From: Vibrio sp. JC009
Lineage (GTDB): Bacteria; Pseudomonadota; Gammaproteobacteria; Enterobacterales; Vibrionaceae
Assembly (NCBI RefSeq): GCF_029016485.1
Contig: NZ_CP092106.1
Location: 1,860,001 to 1,924,000, forward strand
Length of the DNA stretch: 64,000 nucleotides
Direction: 5' to 3'
A program made the position numbers and the translations under genes. The notes under the pieces were generated by a model. That model ran no database searches, was not told the DNA's origin, and worked only from the letters and a program-made list of their open reading frames with translations. The first letter of the stretch is position 1; each line of letters opens with the position of its first letter. This document shows positions 1 through 15,000 of this stretch, piece by piece.

Positions 1-3000
1 CCAAGATCAGCCGCAGTCACACTCCAGTTATCACCGGCACTGACCACTTTTTCCAGATCCACAGAGCCGTTGTTATCAACATCAAACTTAAGCGTTACTG
101 TTTCATCCGTATCACCGGAAATGGTGTTCACACTGGTCGATGCGTTTACAACAGGATCTGTGCTGTCATAAATCACCGTTTCTGATGTGATGCTGGTATT
201 ACCTGCGCTATCGGTTACCGAAACCAGAATCGTGTTAGTGCCTTCACTGGTCAGCGTGATGGTACCAGAGGTTGTGTCAAAGCTGTCACTCCAGGTTGAA
301 CCGCCATCTGTGGAGTACTTCCAGCTGGAGTTAGCTTCAATGCCTGAAACTTCGATGGTGCTGTCATTGGTGTACCCGGCATCACCATTTTCATCATAGG
401 TGAAGGTGACGGCATCCGGTGCATCAGTATCGAGCGTCACGCTCAATGATGCCGTGGCAGAAGTGCCCGCTTCATTGGTCTGGTTCACTTCAATTGCATA
501 AAGCGCATCAGAGCCAATATCTGTCAGCGTAATAATGGCGACACCATCAGCATCCGGAGTCAGGGTATAACTCGTTCCATTGACTGTGCATGAGTAGCTT
601 GATTCGGTAATACCGCTTACTGTGATGCTTGGATCGTTGGTAATTTCTGTATCATCACCCGTCTGGTTGTAGGAAATAACCGGTGTAGTCGGAGTACTCA
701 GATCCACGGTTACAGCTGAACCTATCGTAATTGGTTCACTTTCGCTGCCACTGACATCTAGCTGTTTAACCAGAATCGTATTCTCAGTATAAGTACCCGC
801 CGGAAGTTCAAAAGTACCGCTGTAAGTTCCTGAACCTGCATCGTTAACCGTTGAGCCTGAGTACCAGTTTGTTCCATCAAAGGAGTACATCCAGCTATTA
901 CCGGAAGTAATACCTGAAACGACTACTGTAGAATCATTGGTTACATAGTCAGCCGCGCCAGAGTCACTCTGAAGGCCAACCGAGAAGGATGCATCTGTTG
1001 TCACCGTTGTTTCAGTGATAGTGATATCTGACAAAATGGTTTCTGTTGAGTTACCTGCACTGTCTGTCACCGTGACCTTCACTTCGGAATAAGTACCAGG
1101 AGCTAATTCGAAGGTATCGCTATCCAGCTTATTCGCTCCGGTTGTCCAGTCGGAATCCCCTTCCAGTTTGTACTCATAAGTCCAGCTATCACTGCTATCA
1201 GCAAGAGTGACATCGACTTTGCCGTCATTGGTGATGCTGTCACCGTCAACACCGGTATCATCCTGAAGCGCTACCGTCGCTGCACCTGGTGCGGTTGTAT
1301 CCACAGTAACTGCAGAAGATGAACTAACAGTGGCACTTACATCACCACTTGAATCCACCTGTTTAACCTGAATATAACCGACATCATAAGTACGGTCTTC
1401 ATCAAGATTAAAGCTAACGCTGTAGGTGCCGTCATCATTTAGCGTCATTGTGCCTGAGCCAACATACCAGGTCTCACCAGCATCAACAGAGTACATCCAG
1501 TTGCTGCTTGCATCTGTGAAGCCGGAAACCGTAACGGTTGCGTTATCTGAAGGATCACTATCGGTATTATCCGGCAGTATCAACTCCAGTGTGTCGAACC
1601 CATCTGTGATAGTCACTTCTGACAATGTGGTCACGGTTGAGTTACCGGCCTGATCGGTCACAGTTACCGATACATTGGTATAAGTACCTCCGGCAGGAAG
1701 TGAGAAACTGGTGCCTGTCCCTGTATCAGAAACCGTGCCGTCTGTGCCTGTGTAACTGTATGACCAGGTTGCTGCATCAAACTCAGCAGGCAGACCAACA
1801 TCGATAGTACCGACGTTAGACACATAATCACCGGTTACCCCTGTATCTGTTGCCAGTGACAGGGTCGCCGCTTCCGGCGCTACGGTATCAATTTCAATCG
1901 ACTGAGAGGTTTCGCTGCTTACGTTGCCCACATTATCGATCTGGCGGATAACCAAATCGTAAGAGCCGTCAGCAAGCGTAATCGTCTTGCTATCACTGCC
2001 AATAATCCAGTTTGAGCCGTTATCCAGCGAGTACTCCCACATGGAAGCATCTAGGCTGATATCCACATCAATTTCGTTCACTTTGGATACAAGCGTTGAA
2101 TCATCGGTTGTCACTGTGCTGCCACCTTCAAAGCTGAAGGTTGGAGCTGTCAGGGCATCGGTATCCAGATAGATAGCGTTGTCCATTGTGACAACAGCAG
2201 ATTCATTGCCAAAACTGTCCGTTGCCTGAACTTTAATTTCGTTGCTGCTGTTAACGTCTAACTGGCCCGCACTGAAGGTGTATGACCACTCGCCATTATC
2301 GCCAACGACAACATCATCAGCCACAAGCTTATCATTCACCCAGATAGAAATTGTATCACCAGCGTCCGCTGTGCCTTTTATCGTCGCTGTTTCATCATTG
2401 GTCCGGTAATCGCTCGCTTCAGAATCAATGCCAGCGCCGGATGTCGTATCTGATTCAGAGACTAAATCTACGGTTGGATCATTAGGTATTGCGGTGTACT
2501 CCACCGTCATATATTCCGTGCCGGTGTTGCCGTAAGCATCGGTAATATCCAGTTTCACCTGATAGGTGCCGTCTGCATCGTTAACATCGGCAAAGGTAAC
2601 TGTGGTTGCACCCGCATCCGACGCGTTCAGAGTTAGCTGCTGTGAGCCCAGCGCCGTTGAGCCACTGTACAGAGTCGCCACAACCACAACATCCGTGGTA
2701 CTTGCCGTCGACAGCTCAACATCAAAGACGCCATCCGTTGTGGTATAAGTGTTGGACGAGCTTTCTGTACCATCGATCAGCGAGTAACTAACATCGCCAT
2801 CGGTGGACTGTTTCACGGTAAAGCTGCCGCTGAAACTGTCTGTGTCATCCAGCGTATGCTCTGTCTGGTTGCCGGCAGAGTCTTCTGTGACCAGCGTATA
2901 GGTGTAGGTAGTACTTGCCAGATCGCTTAGCGTCAGTGACCAGTCTCCAGAATCACCGCTTTCTGCATAGGTCACGCCATCTGAGGTTTGCAGACTGCCG

Positions 3001-6000
3001 CTATCCGCAGGACGGATAACATATGTGGTTTCAATTCCGGTTTCAGTGTCTTTCACCACGAGTGAAACCTGATTGTAGTCATCATTGTTCAGATCAATGG
3101 TGCCGCTCAGCTCAACAGCTGATTCAGCCGTCACAGAGCCTGACGACAGAGTTGTTGTCGCTGAAGTCTCATCATCAATCTCTTTCAGAACAACGGAGCT
3201 ACTGGTCTCTTCTGCCGGCGCAATAGTATCCACCACAAAGGTGCTATGGTCAGCTGAGGTGATAGTCTCGCTGTTTCCGGCGGTATCGGTTATGGTGATT
3301 TCGTAAGAGTACGAGCCTTCAGTCAGAACAGAGTCTGGGTTACTGATAGTAAAGTTACCATTTGCATCCACAACCACTGAGACCTGAGATTCATTAAAGA
3401 TTTCACTGGTATTGGTATTGGTTAATTCAACCGTTACCGTTGCACCCGCTTCTGTGGTGCCGGTAATAATTGAACCGTCCGCATCATCTGCGTTGAAGTA
3501 CAGCACGCCGTCTTCTTCATCGCCCATCACCTGAACGTCAGAAACATCAACCCCAGTATCGACAGCAATATCTATCGAGTCGGTACGTCCGTCCGAAGAG
3601 CTAATCACAAACTGGTATGAGCCGCCCTCTTCCAGAGAAAGCGAGTCAATGCTCAGGCCATTAATTTCCCAGGTGCCGTCAGACGAGGTCACGGTATTGG
3701 TTACCGAGTAAACCGCGTTACCCTGATCATCGGTTACCTTGTTTCCTTCTGAGTCAGCCAGATAAACTGTGTAGTCATTGCCAACTACGGCAGTACCGGT
3801 CAGTCTTACGTAGGCACCATCGCCCACGCTGTCGTTAATGACCACTTCACCGTCACTATTTATCACAACGGTAGAAAGCGCGGCATCGGCACTGATGCTC
3901 ACTGTGGTTGCGTTAACCCTAATAGAGCCTTCTTCAGAGGTCGATACATTACCGGCCACATCGGTCACTTCTATTTTGTACTGGTATGCGTCATCGTCTG
4001 CCGGCAGAGCAATGTCGTAGCTGTAATGACCTGTTGAATCAACTTCCACATCATGCCACTGACCACCGACATAGATTCTGACCGTTGCATCGGTATCATC
4101 TGAGCCAATATCACCTTCAATCGTGACATAGTTATAGAAGGTCTCGATATCCGGTACATTCCAGGTGGTCGCATCCGTTGCGTTTGACGCACTTGCTTCT
4201 GTGGTGTCAACCGTGGCTTCATTAGCATCTGTTACTTCCGCTTCCGCAGCCGTAACTGTCACGCTGCTAAGCACTGGCGCAATCGCATCAACATCAAAGG
4301 TTACGCTTGTTGTTGCCAGGTTGTCGCTGTTCTCATCAGTGTCAGTAGCCGTTACCGTGAAGGTATGGGTGCCGGACTCAAGTTCAGTGGTAAAGGTATA
4401 GCTCCATACACCACTTTCATCCGCATTTACGGTTCCCACAAGATTGTTATCCGCGTCATAAACAGACACAATCGCATACGGGTCAGAAACACCGGTTAGT
4501 TCCGGCAGAGTTTCGCTGGTGATGGTGTCATCATCCGAACCTGTGTTTGAATCAGCAGAAAGCTGCGCCGTCACATTTACCGCATCGTCATAACTAATTG
4601 ACTTGTTAAATGTGGTGACATTGCCGTTCTGATCTGTTGCGGTAAATACCAGCTCATAGTCGCCATGCTCACCGCCAAATATGGTGTTCAGATCAACGCT
4701 AAAGCTGCCATCGCTGTTGAGTACAAGGCTGCTGGTGTAATCCGTTCCGTTAATAGTCAGATCCAGATCCACGGTATCGATATCATTACTTGCATCGGTT
4801 AGCTGACCGGAAACCACAAGCTCATCCTGGCTTCCGATTACCCACCAGTTTTCAGTGTCCGCTAAGTCATCAGTCGCACCCGCTTCACCTGCATTCAGGG
4901 TTACCGATGCAAAAACAGGATCGTTTGTATCGTAGTCTATCTGGTAGGTTGTGGATGTGGCGATATCACTTTCATTACCGGCAAGGTCTGTTGCGGTAAA
5001 GGCGTAGTAGAACTCACCCGTCAGCAGATCTGAAACATCATTTTCATCAAGTGCCAGTTCCCAGACACCATTCTGGTTGGCCGTAGTGGTCACTGAATAG
5101 GCCGTACCGCTGCTAAGATCCGAGCCAGACGAGTAGTACAGCGTAATTGTCGAGTAGGCTTCCGCTGTACCATTAAAGGTCAGGTCATTAACATAGTTAA
5201 CTTCGCTGTCAGAAATCGACTCATCATCAACTTTAGTCACAGCAGGTGCAACAGGCAGTTCTGTATCCACTGTAACCGTCTTAGTGATGGTTGCTTCCAG
5301 CAGGTTAGCGTCTGTCGCGGTAATGGTATAGGTATATGAACCGTCCTCTAAACCTGTAAGGTCTAGTGTCCATTCGCCATTAGCATAATTAAACGCATAC
5401 TGGTAATCCGTACCCGCAGTTAAAGTCGTACCGTCACCAGTTGCCTGAATGCTGATATCAAGTGAAGTAACATCATCTTCATACGCACCTGAGGCAGTGA
5501 ATGTATTATCGTTGGTGTAGTAATCCGAATTACCATTACCCAGATACTGACCTGTAAGTGCATCACCATGGTCGTATCCGCTAAATGAAAGCTGAACCGG
5601 ATCTATGGTGAAGGTTTGCAGACCATCAGCCTCAGTGGTCAGCTCAGTATTATCTGAGTTACCGGCGACATCCACGATAGATACGCTGTAACCGAATGTG
5701 GTTGCATCATAGGTGTTGGTTTCTAATGTTACCTCTGCAGTCCAGGTTCCGTCGCTTTGTACTGTTGCGGTAACCTGACTACTAACACCGCCCTCTACAA
5801 TGGTAGAACCGTCCACTTCATAAACGGTAACCGTAACCACCGAACCTTCTTCAACCGCGCCATCCACATCCTTAACGCTGCCGCTGATGGCAACTGTTTT
5901 CGCTGAAGTGATATAGTCGCCGGTTTTGCCTTCATCATAAGAAGTCTTAGAAGCCGCGCTGTAAAGCGGAGTAATGTCATAATCACCGTCAGAATCTGAA

Positions 6001-9000
6001 TCCAGATCCGATGCGGTTGGTGCTTCTGAATCAATGTAGATATCATCAATGGTGTAGGATGTCTGGTTACCCATTTCATCCGTTGCGGTAACAACGGCAG
6101 AGTAAACACCATCAGCCAGACCATAAATGTCATTGGTGCTGTCACCATCCAGATCAACATCGTAATCAAAGTCGTTAACATCAACAGACCAGGTATTGTC
6201 TGAATTCACTTCAGTGGTCACCGTTGTCACCGTCTCACCGCTGGCATTAACCAGCGCCACTTGGATGGTTGAACCGGCTTCACCTTCACCTTCAAAGGTT
6301 GGTGTTGTCTCGCGGGTGACCTGATCGGCATCGTCAGAACCGGTATCACTCTCTGCTGCCAGAGCAACTTCAGAGAGCGAAGTCTCGGTATCCAGCACAA
6401 AGTAACCGCCGTCCAGCGTTTCACCATCGACGGTCGGCGTTTCGATCACACCCGTGGCCTGGTTACCAGCTGCATCCACGGCTGACACTTCGTATTTGTA
6501 TTCCGCTGTACCTGTGTCATCTACCGCAAGTTCGCTCACTTCTATTGACCAGGTACCAACGCCGTCGCCATTAATATCATCGGCATCCGTTACGGTTACA
6601 TCGTAGGAATATGTCTTAGACTCATCATTCAAGTCAGTAATGGTTAGTGTAACAACCGCCCCAACTTCAGCCTCACCGGTAAATACCGGCGTTGCTTCAC
6701 CAAGTAACGGAACTTCATATTCATTACTGCCGTCGATAACTGTGGTTTTCGACGTTGAAGCATCTTCCAGCGTTGCCTTCAGAGTGGCATCAGTTTCACT
6801 CGCCCAGGTATCATCTTCTACCGATTCATCAGGCTGCAGCTCTACGGTGATAATGGATACCTGCGTATCGATAACCACTTCACCTTCAACCGAATCACTG
6901 CTGTTACCGGCAGGATCATAGGAGGTGATGGTGTAAACATAGGTGCCATCTTCATCCAGCGCAGCATCTTCGTAATCAGAAAGGTCGATTAGCCATGAGC
7001 CATCGGAACCTGCCTGAGCAGAGTAGTAATTGCCATCAATAAATAGCGTGACCGTTGAACCGGCTTCCGCACTGCCCTGGAAGCTTGGTGTGGTATTGCT
7101 GGTTATGTTATCGCCGGTGTCACCTGTGTTCTCGCCGGAATCATCGTGCACCAGGAAGTCATTTGCATCAGCATCCACATCGCCGTCATTGGTTGGCGCA
7201 GCTGGTCCCTGAGTATCCTGCTCAAAGGTGTATAGTGCCGTGTCTTCGCTTGTGTTACCGGCAAGATCGGTCAGCACAATTTTGTAGGTATAAGTACCGT
7301 CATCAAGACCAGACAGTGCTGCCGTCCAGCTTGTACCATCTTCACCGATAACAGCGTCGTAGGTGTAGCTTGTTGCATCCAGTGCATTGCCATCCTGAGT
7401 CAGCAGAACCAGTTGAACGCTTGCGATCAAACCTTTCTCGCTGCTTGCGAAGGAGCCTTCGATAGTCGGAGTGGTTGAGCTTGTTATGTTATCGTCCAAC
7501 GCTGCCGCATAGGCATCGGAATCTGCGTAGATCTCTTCGCTGGCTGCGGTATCCGTTGCAGAGGTTAATCCGCTAACGGTGGCAGCATCCGGCGAGGTTA
7601 AGTCAACAATAAAGTCATAGCCGGACACCTCATAATCGGCAGACAGAGTAACTGTCTCACCGTCTATGGTTGCAGTCTCAACAATGCCGTTGTTACTGAT
7701 GGTTTTGGTGATACCCACAGAGTTGGTTGATGAGATTTCATACTCATAGGTTGTGCCGTCAAGCAGCACAGAACCATCGGCCAGCGTACAGCTCCAGTTC
7801 CCTTCTCCGTCGTAGGTAATATCGTCACCATCAAGCACAATATCCGCAGTGGCACTATTGCCGTCGCTTAGCGTCACCGTTACAGTTGAACCGGATTCCA
7901 CTGTGCCTTCAAAACTGATATCTGTCAGGTCAGTCGGGTTGGTGTAGTTGTTTTCATCATCAACACCGGAGTCTGACGAGGTTGTCATTTCCCCTGTCAT
8001 GGTGTTGGTGGTAACAACAGTGAACGTTTTTGTCTCGCTTGTGTATTCGTTACCTGCGCTGTCCACAAGTTTCACTGAGTAGCTCGCCAGACCGTCAGAC
8101 AGAGTGATATCTTCTGCGCCATCGGCCAGATCGGACAGGTCAATGCTCCAGCTGCCATTCCACGCGCCATCTGTGTTGTCAGTGTCTGACACATCCACCG
8201 CGATATCATGGGAGTTACCTTCAGAATCCGTTACCGTCAGGGTAACGGTCACAATGCTTTCATCGCTGACGGTTCCGTCATTGATTGTGCCTTCAAATTT
8301 CGGACTGGAATCAACGGTGATTTCCGCGTTCTCTGCCGCATCCGAAACCATATCGAAATCGACAACAGAAGGCTGCTCAGTATCCACTTCAAAGATATTG
8401 CTGTTGGTCGGAGTCACATCATTAACGGTGTTACCCGCAATATCTGTCATGCTGATCTTGTACGAATACAAACCATCTTCCAGTCCATCCAACGCCGCAT
8501 CTGCAAATACAGAATCATACTCGCTGTCAGCGGTATCGATTTCCCAGGCATAGTTTCCGTCATTGTTACCATCAACCGAACTAACTCTGGTGGTAAATGA
8601 AATTACTTCACCGTCTGCATCGTCATAAATGGTGACTGTGACCAGCGAACCAGCCTCACCGTAACCGCTAAAGGTTGGCTTGGTATCACTGCTTAGCTGG
8701 TCACTGTTGCTTGAGCCTGTGTCGTTATCTGCTGTGTGTATGTACCCCACGCTGGTTGAAGTCTCAACCGTCAGATCGATATCAAAGGACAGATTCGCCG
8801 CGCTGGTGGTATCTTCGCTGTCTACTGTGGTTTCATTCAGAACAGAAACGTTACCTGATGAGTCTACAGCTATTACCTGATAAGTGTATGAACCTTCACC
8901 TAAATCTGCATTAGTTAAGATATCATCAACACTTGCGCTCCAGTCATAGGTGTCAGAATCGTTTTTACTGTCGCTGATATCTGCCGAGTAGATATACGCA

Positions 9001-12000
9001 TTATCTGCCGCTAACAGGCTCTGAATCGTATCTTCTGTAGTGTCTTCATCAACCAAATCTGTTCCGGTAACCAGAGAAGCATTGTCCAGAGTCAGCAACT
9101 GAACATAGATTGCTTGTGCATCTGATACTGTACCTTCCAGCTCTGGGACCTGATTGGTTATGTTGTCGTGATTTTCCGCTGAGATATAGTCATCGCTGTC
9201 ACTTGCAACACTGGTGGAGTCTGTCTCATCACTGATGCCGGATGCGGTAATGACACTGTCGGTCAGGTCTAAGGTGACGTAACCTTCAACAGTCTTTTCG
9301 TTACCTGCTGCATCATCAGAGGTGATGGTGTAGTAGTAATTGATTTCATCCGTTAGTGCCTGATCATCTGCGATTGTGATATTCCAGTCCACCAGAGTTT
9401 CCGGATCATCATTCCCGGTTATCACCGCCTCATCCTGGAAGTAAACTGTGTTGCCGTTTTCATCATAGATGGTCAGGGTAACTGTATTTCCGGTGTCGGT
9501 ATTACCCGCTTCCACCTGACCACTAAAGCTCAGAGCACCACTGTTGGTGATGGTGGCTGGCATAGTAACTGTGACTGAACCATCATCATTGGTTGTCGTC
9601 GCCGAAGTATCACTGCCGTTTACCTGAGTGGCCGCAATTTCACCAGTCAGATCATTTTCCAAATCCAGGCTAAAGCTGGATGTGTCTGATGTTGTGGTAT
9701 TTCCGGCCTCATCGGTCATCACCACATAGTATTCCCAGTCGCCTTCTGTCAGCGTGGAAGAGACATCAACCGACCAGTCGCCCGCCTGGGTAATTGTCTG
9801 AGTGACCTCTTCCGTACTGCCATCATCCAGATTTTTCAGATAAAGGGTGATAGAGCCGGTTTCGTTAACATAACCTGTAATGGTAGGTGTGCTGTCTTTT
9901 GTATAGGCATCAGTGGTGGAGTCACCGGTATCGCTGGCTGTTGCCAGGCCATAGACATTAACCACAGCCGGCGTACTATCAACAACAAACTCTTTGGTTT
10001 CTATGGTTTCACTGTTATCAGCCGTATCGTACATCACCACATCGTACTGATAAGTGCCGTCATCCAGTCCGCCGTCAGGTATAACATCTCCGTATCCGGA
10101 AGTGCTGCTGTTGATTACCCAGGTATAAGTACCATCTGTCCCTTCCGAGCTGGCTCTGGTTGTCAGTGTGCCGACTTCTGATCGTACTTCACTGTCTCCA
10201 ACCGTGGTTACTTCATAAATAGTAACGGTGACAACCGCGTTCTCTTCGGCTGTACCGGTAAAGACAGGCTCACCGGTATCCACAATATTGTCGCTGGCAT
10301 CACCTGAGTTAAACGATGTGCTGTGGCTGATATCCGCGGTTGCGACATTTTCAAATTCAGTATCTATGGTGAAGGTTAACTCATCTGTCGCCAGTTCAAC
10401 CTCAACGCCATCATCCGTTGCCACTACTTTATAAACATACGTACCGTCCAGACTATGGTCATCGGTGATCAGTCCAAGACTGCTCAGATCGACCGTCCAG
10501 CTTCCGTCATCGGCAACATCCACAGCTGCGGATTCAACAGTGGTAAGCACATCAGAGGCATCCTTAGTGACGCCATCACTGCCTGTATAGCTAACCAGAA
10601 TCACTTCCACTGTATCTGCGCCAACCGCAACACCTTCGATAACCGGATCTTTGTTGGTGTAGTTGTCTGAAGACTCTTCTGCTGATGCGCCCACTCTTGG
10701 TTCGGAATCTGACTCATCTGTCAGACCAACAGAGGTAATAAACACATCGGAATCTGTCTTAACTTCAAACTCACCGCTAACGGTTTTGATGTTTCCGGCA
10801 ACGTCTGTGGAGGAAATGCTGTAGGAGTAATCGCCGTCTGTCAGGCCATCTTCATAGCTTGCATCTGCCTGCTTCAGCAGTGCCAGAGCCTCATCGGTGC
10901 CCAGATCATAACTCCAGCTTCCCGCTGCATTTGCATCAATCGCTACGGTAAGAATCGCATTGCTGTCTGAGTCATAAATAACCAGATTCACAGCACCGGT
11001 CAGTACGGCATTATCTTCAAATTCAACAGAGCCAGAGAAGCTTGGTGTCGGATCGTTAGTCAGGCGGTCCGGGTTAGTCCATTTTTCATCCGTAACAGCT
11101 GAGTCATCATCTTCAGCGGCTACCGCGCCGGAGGTTAGCTGAACACCTGAGTCCATCGCTGCCGTCATATCATTGGAAGTATCCAGCTCGAAGGATTGAT
11201 CCGCCGATTCTGCCGATGTATTACCGGCCAGATCGGTAGCGCTTACGCTGTAGTAATAGGTTCCGTCACCGGAATCTAAACCGGTAAAGCCGTCTAAATC
11301 AGAAAGGTCATAGCTCCAGTTGCCATTTTCATCGGTGGCAATATTTTCCACAACGGCCAGGTCAGTTGAACCATCACTGATGGTCAGGGTAACAAAGCCC
11401 TGCTCACTGATAGTGCCGTTAAATGCCGGCGTGGTATCATTGGTGATATCGTCGTAGTTGTACTCGCCACTGTCTGCCGAATCGCTTAACGTGAAGGAGC
11501 TGATTGTCGGCGCTGAAGTATCAATATTCAGAACCTGAGTATCCAGCGATTTAGTATTGCCTGCATCATCCGTGATAGTCAGGTCATAATCGTATTCGCC
11601 TTCAGACAGGGTAACGCCTTCCGTCGCAAGGTCGATGGACCATGAGCCGTCGCTATTGGTGATCTCTGTGGTGATAGCTTGCTGGCCTTCAATCTCAAGA
11701 GAAACCGTCGCACCCACTTCACCAAAGCCGCTAAAGGTTGGCGTCTGGATGGCGGTGTAGCCATCAGAATCGGAAGTACCTGAATCGCTGCTGCTGTCAT
11801 TTTCCAGACCGCCGCTAAATGCTATGCCGGTTTCCGCAGAGGAATCGTACTCAAAGGTGTCTGCTACCGCACTTTCCGTTACATTTCCGGCAATATCGGT
11901 TGCCGTGACGTTATAGAAATACTCACCGTCCTGGGCAAGATTACCGTACTCATCAAGCAGACTTGCTGCGTCAGAGTTGGTTGCCAAATCCACTGACCAG

Positions 12001-15000
12001 TCACCATTAATGTCTGCAGTAATACCATCGATAACCACAGGAGTAGTCAGAGTGGTATCGCCAATCTTAGTAATAGTCAGGGTAATTTCAGAGCTTGCCT
12101 CTGCCGTACCTGCAATGGTCGGAACGATATTGGTCAGTTGATCGCTGTTGGTAGTATTACCCGGCGCGGAGTCCGTTGCAGTGGTTATACCGCTTACTGT
12201 CAGATCTGACAGGTTATCTACAGTCAGGTTGCCAGTTATCGTCTCTGTCGTATCTTTCGTGGTATTACCTGTCTTATCGGTAATATCAATTTCATAGGTG
12301 TAGTCGCCATCAGCCAGTTCATTGGCAATGGTGTAGCTCCACTCACCGTTGTCACCTGATCCCGTCACCGCCAGCGAGGTATTGGCTGCTGCTGCGTCTT
12401 CACTGTTAACGAAGGTATAGCTGTAAATCGGGTCTGCGGATGTATCGCTGCCCGCATAAATATTAATCACAACCTCAGCATCCGACTCAGTGGTACCGCT
12501 GAAGGTTGGGGACTTGGTTTGTGTTATGCCATCGTAGTCGTATGTACCTGTGTCAGAACTCTGGTCCAGATCGGCTGCCACAGTCTGAGTTACCTCAGAG
12601 TCTAAGGTGACTGTCCCTTTAAGGTCTGTCACATCGGTGCCGGTTCCGACAACTGCATCGCCTGCTGCTGTCGTGCTGACCAGTTCATTACCGGCCGCAT
12701 CGGTTACGCTAAAGGTGTATGAGTAATCAGCATCTGACAAGTTGCTTGCATCATAACCGGATGCCCAGCTACCGCTGACCAGATTCTCTTCAGCAACCAC
12801 AAGGGTCCAGCTAGTTGGATCCGTATCGCTAAACTCCGCTTTGTAAGCGTATCCGTCGATATTCAGAATCACCTCTGAACCCGCTTCTGCCGTACCGCTG
12901 AAGATCAGGGTGTCAGCATTAGTGATCTGGTCGGCGGTAAAGGCATCGCTGCGGCCTGAATCTGAATCCAGTTGCGCGGTAAAATCATCCACCTGGGTAT
13001 CAACGGTGAAGTAATCGGTCGCCGTGGTATCGGTATTGGCTGCATCGTCCAGCGCCACAACCTGATAGCTGTAGTTACCGTCAGTCAGCGCCGCCTGCGC
13101 TTCTGCTGACAGAGTGTAGCTCCAGCTGTAGTTACCATCGGCATCGGTTGAGTCTGTATCAATATTCTCGTCACCGATAGTGTAAGAGACTGAAGTGCCA
13201 TTCTCATCGGTGATCACCAGGGTTAATTCCGCACCCGGTTCTACTGTGCCTTCAAAGGTTAGCTGCTTATCGGCATCCAGCAGTTCGTAACCATTGTCCT
13301 GCGTTTGGGCAATTGAAGCTGAAGCAATAGAGGCGGTAACTTCTGCTGTGGTATCAATAGTTACGCTGTGCGTGCTGTCTGTAGTAACGTTGCCCGCGAT
13401 ATCCGTTGCGGTCACTGTGTAGGTATAGTCACCATCTGTGGTAATTTCGGTGTCCCACTGCGCCGTCCAGGTGTAAAGACCGGTAACGGCATCCGGGGTA
13501 TCGCTTACTGTTGCTGTTACTGAATCACCACCAATGCTGACGGTAATCGTGTCATCGGCTGAATCCGTGGTACCGGTAAACTGCGGCAACGTCTCATTTG
13601 TCACCGTATCGCCTTTGGTGCCACTGTCGGCACTGTCCGAAAGCGCAACCGTAAGAACCGGACCAGAGCGGTCCAGAATAAAGGTCTGCACATCCGTTGC
13701 ATCGTAGTTACCGGCGGTATCCGTTGATGCGATATAGTAAGAGTATTCGGTATCGTCACTCAGGCTGCTCACATCGATATCATCAATGCTCCAGTTACCT
13801 GAATCACCGACAACCGCGGTACCAGCAACATCGTAGTTGTTATCACCGTCGGTATCGATGTACAGGATCACTTTCTGGCCGGATTCACCGGTACCATTGA
13901 AAGACAACTTATTCTGATCATCAGTACTGTCAGCATCAACATCAGCATTGGTAATGGAATCGGTATTGCTGCTACCGGTATCACTGGCCTCAGACAGTGA
14001 GCCTGTCACTGTGTTTTGAGTATCCAGAACCACATCCACACTTTCACTGGTTGAGTTACCGGCAGTATCTGTGTAGGTCACCGTATAGGTATAAGTGCCG
14101 TCCTCTGTACCGTCATTGGCAAAGGTGGACGGAGCGGCTGACCATTTGCCATCCGCATCAGCGGTCACAGTGACGGTTTCTGAGCCCTGCGTCACCACAA
14201 CCGTCGTGCCCGCTTCAGTTACACCGGAAATCGCCGGTGAAACATCGGAAGTCAGACCGTCAGCACCGTAGTCAACACTGCTGTCTACAACCAGACTAGT
14301 ATCAGATGGCTTAGAATCACTGTCAGCATCCAGTTTGGCGTTGGTGGAGATATCCGGCTCGGAATTATCAATCACCAGAGTACCGGTTTCGGTATCTGTG
14401 TTACCGGCAATATCTGCAGATACTATGATGTAGGTGTAAGTCGCGTTAGCATCCAGACCCGTAATGTCATCGATGGTCCAGGTTTCGCTAGCATCAATGG
14501 TCAGGGTTCTGACGATATCGACTGCTGTGTTGTCGGTTTCATTATGCAGAGTAAAGGTTACAAAGGCGCCCTCTTCTCCGCTGCCGTTAAATTCCGGTGC
14601 TGTGGATTTCGTGATACCGTCACTGTCGCTTGAGCCGGTATCTGAATCTGTGCTTAATCCGCCATCAACTGAAGTCGCGGTATCAATAGTCAGATCTTCA
14701 GAAATCACCGCGCTGGTATTACCTGCATTGTCCGTTGCCACCAGTTCAAAGACATAATCGCCCGGGATCAGGGTATTAATCACGCTACCTGTATCGCTGT
14801 CATTGGCAAGATCGATACTCCAGGAATCCGTACCATCCACTGTGGTGGTGTAGGTATAAGTGGCATTCGACGCTTTATTACCAGAATCATCAACGGCGTA
14901 AATCGTCAGAGTGACCGTATCGCCCTGCTCGCCGCTGCCTTCAAAGGTTGGCTGATCTTCACTGGTGTAATTATCACTGCTGTAGGCTGCGTCCTGACCA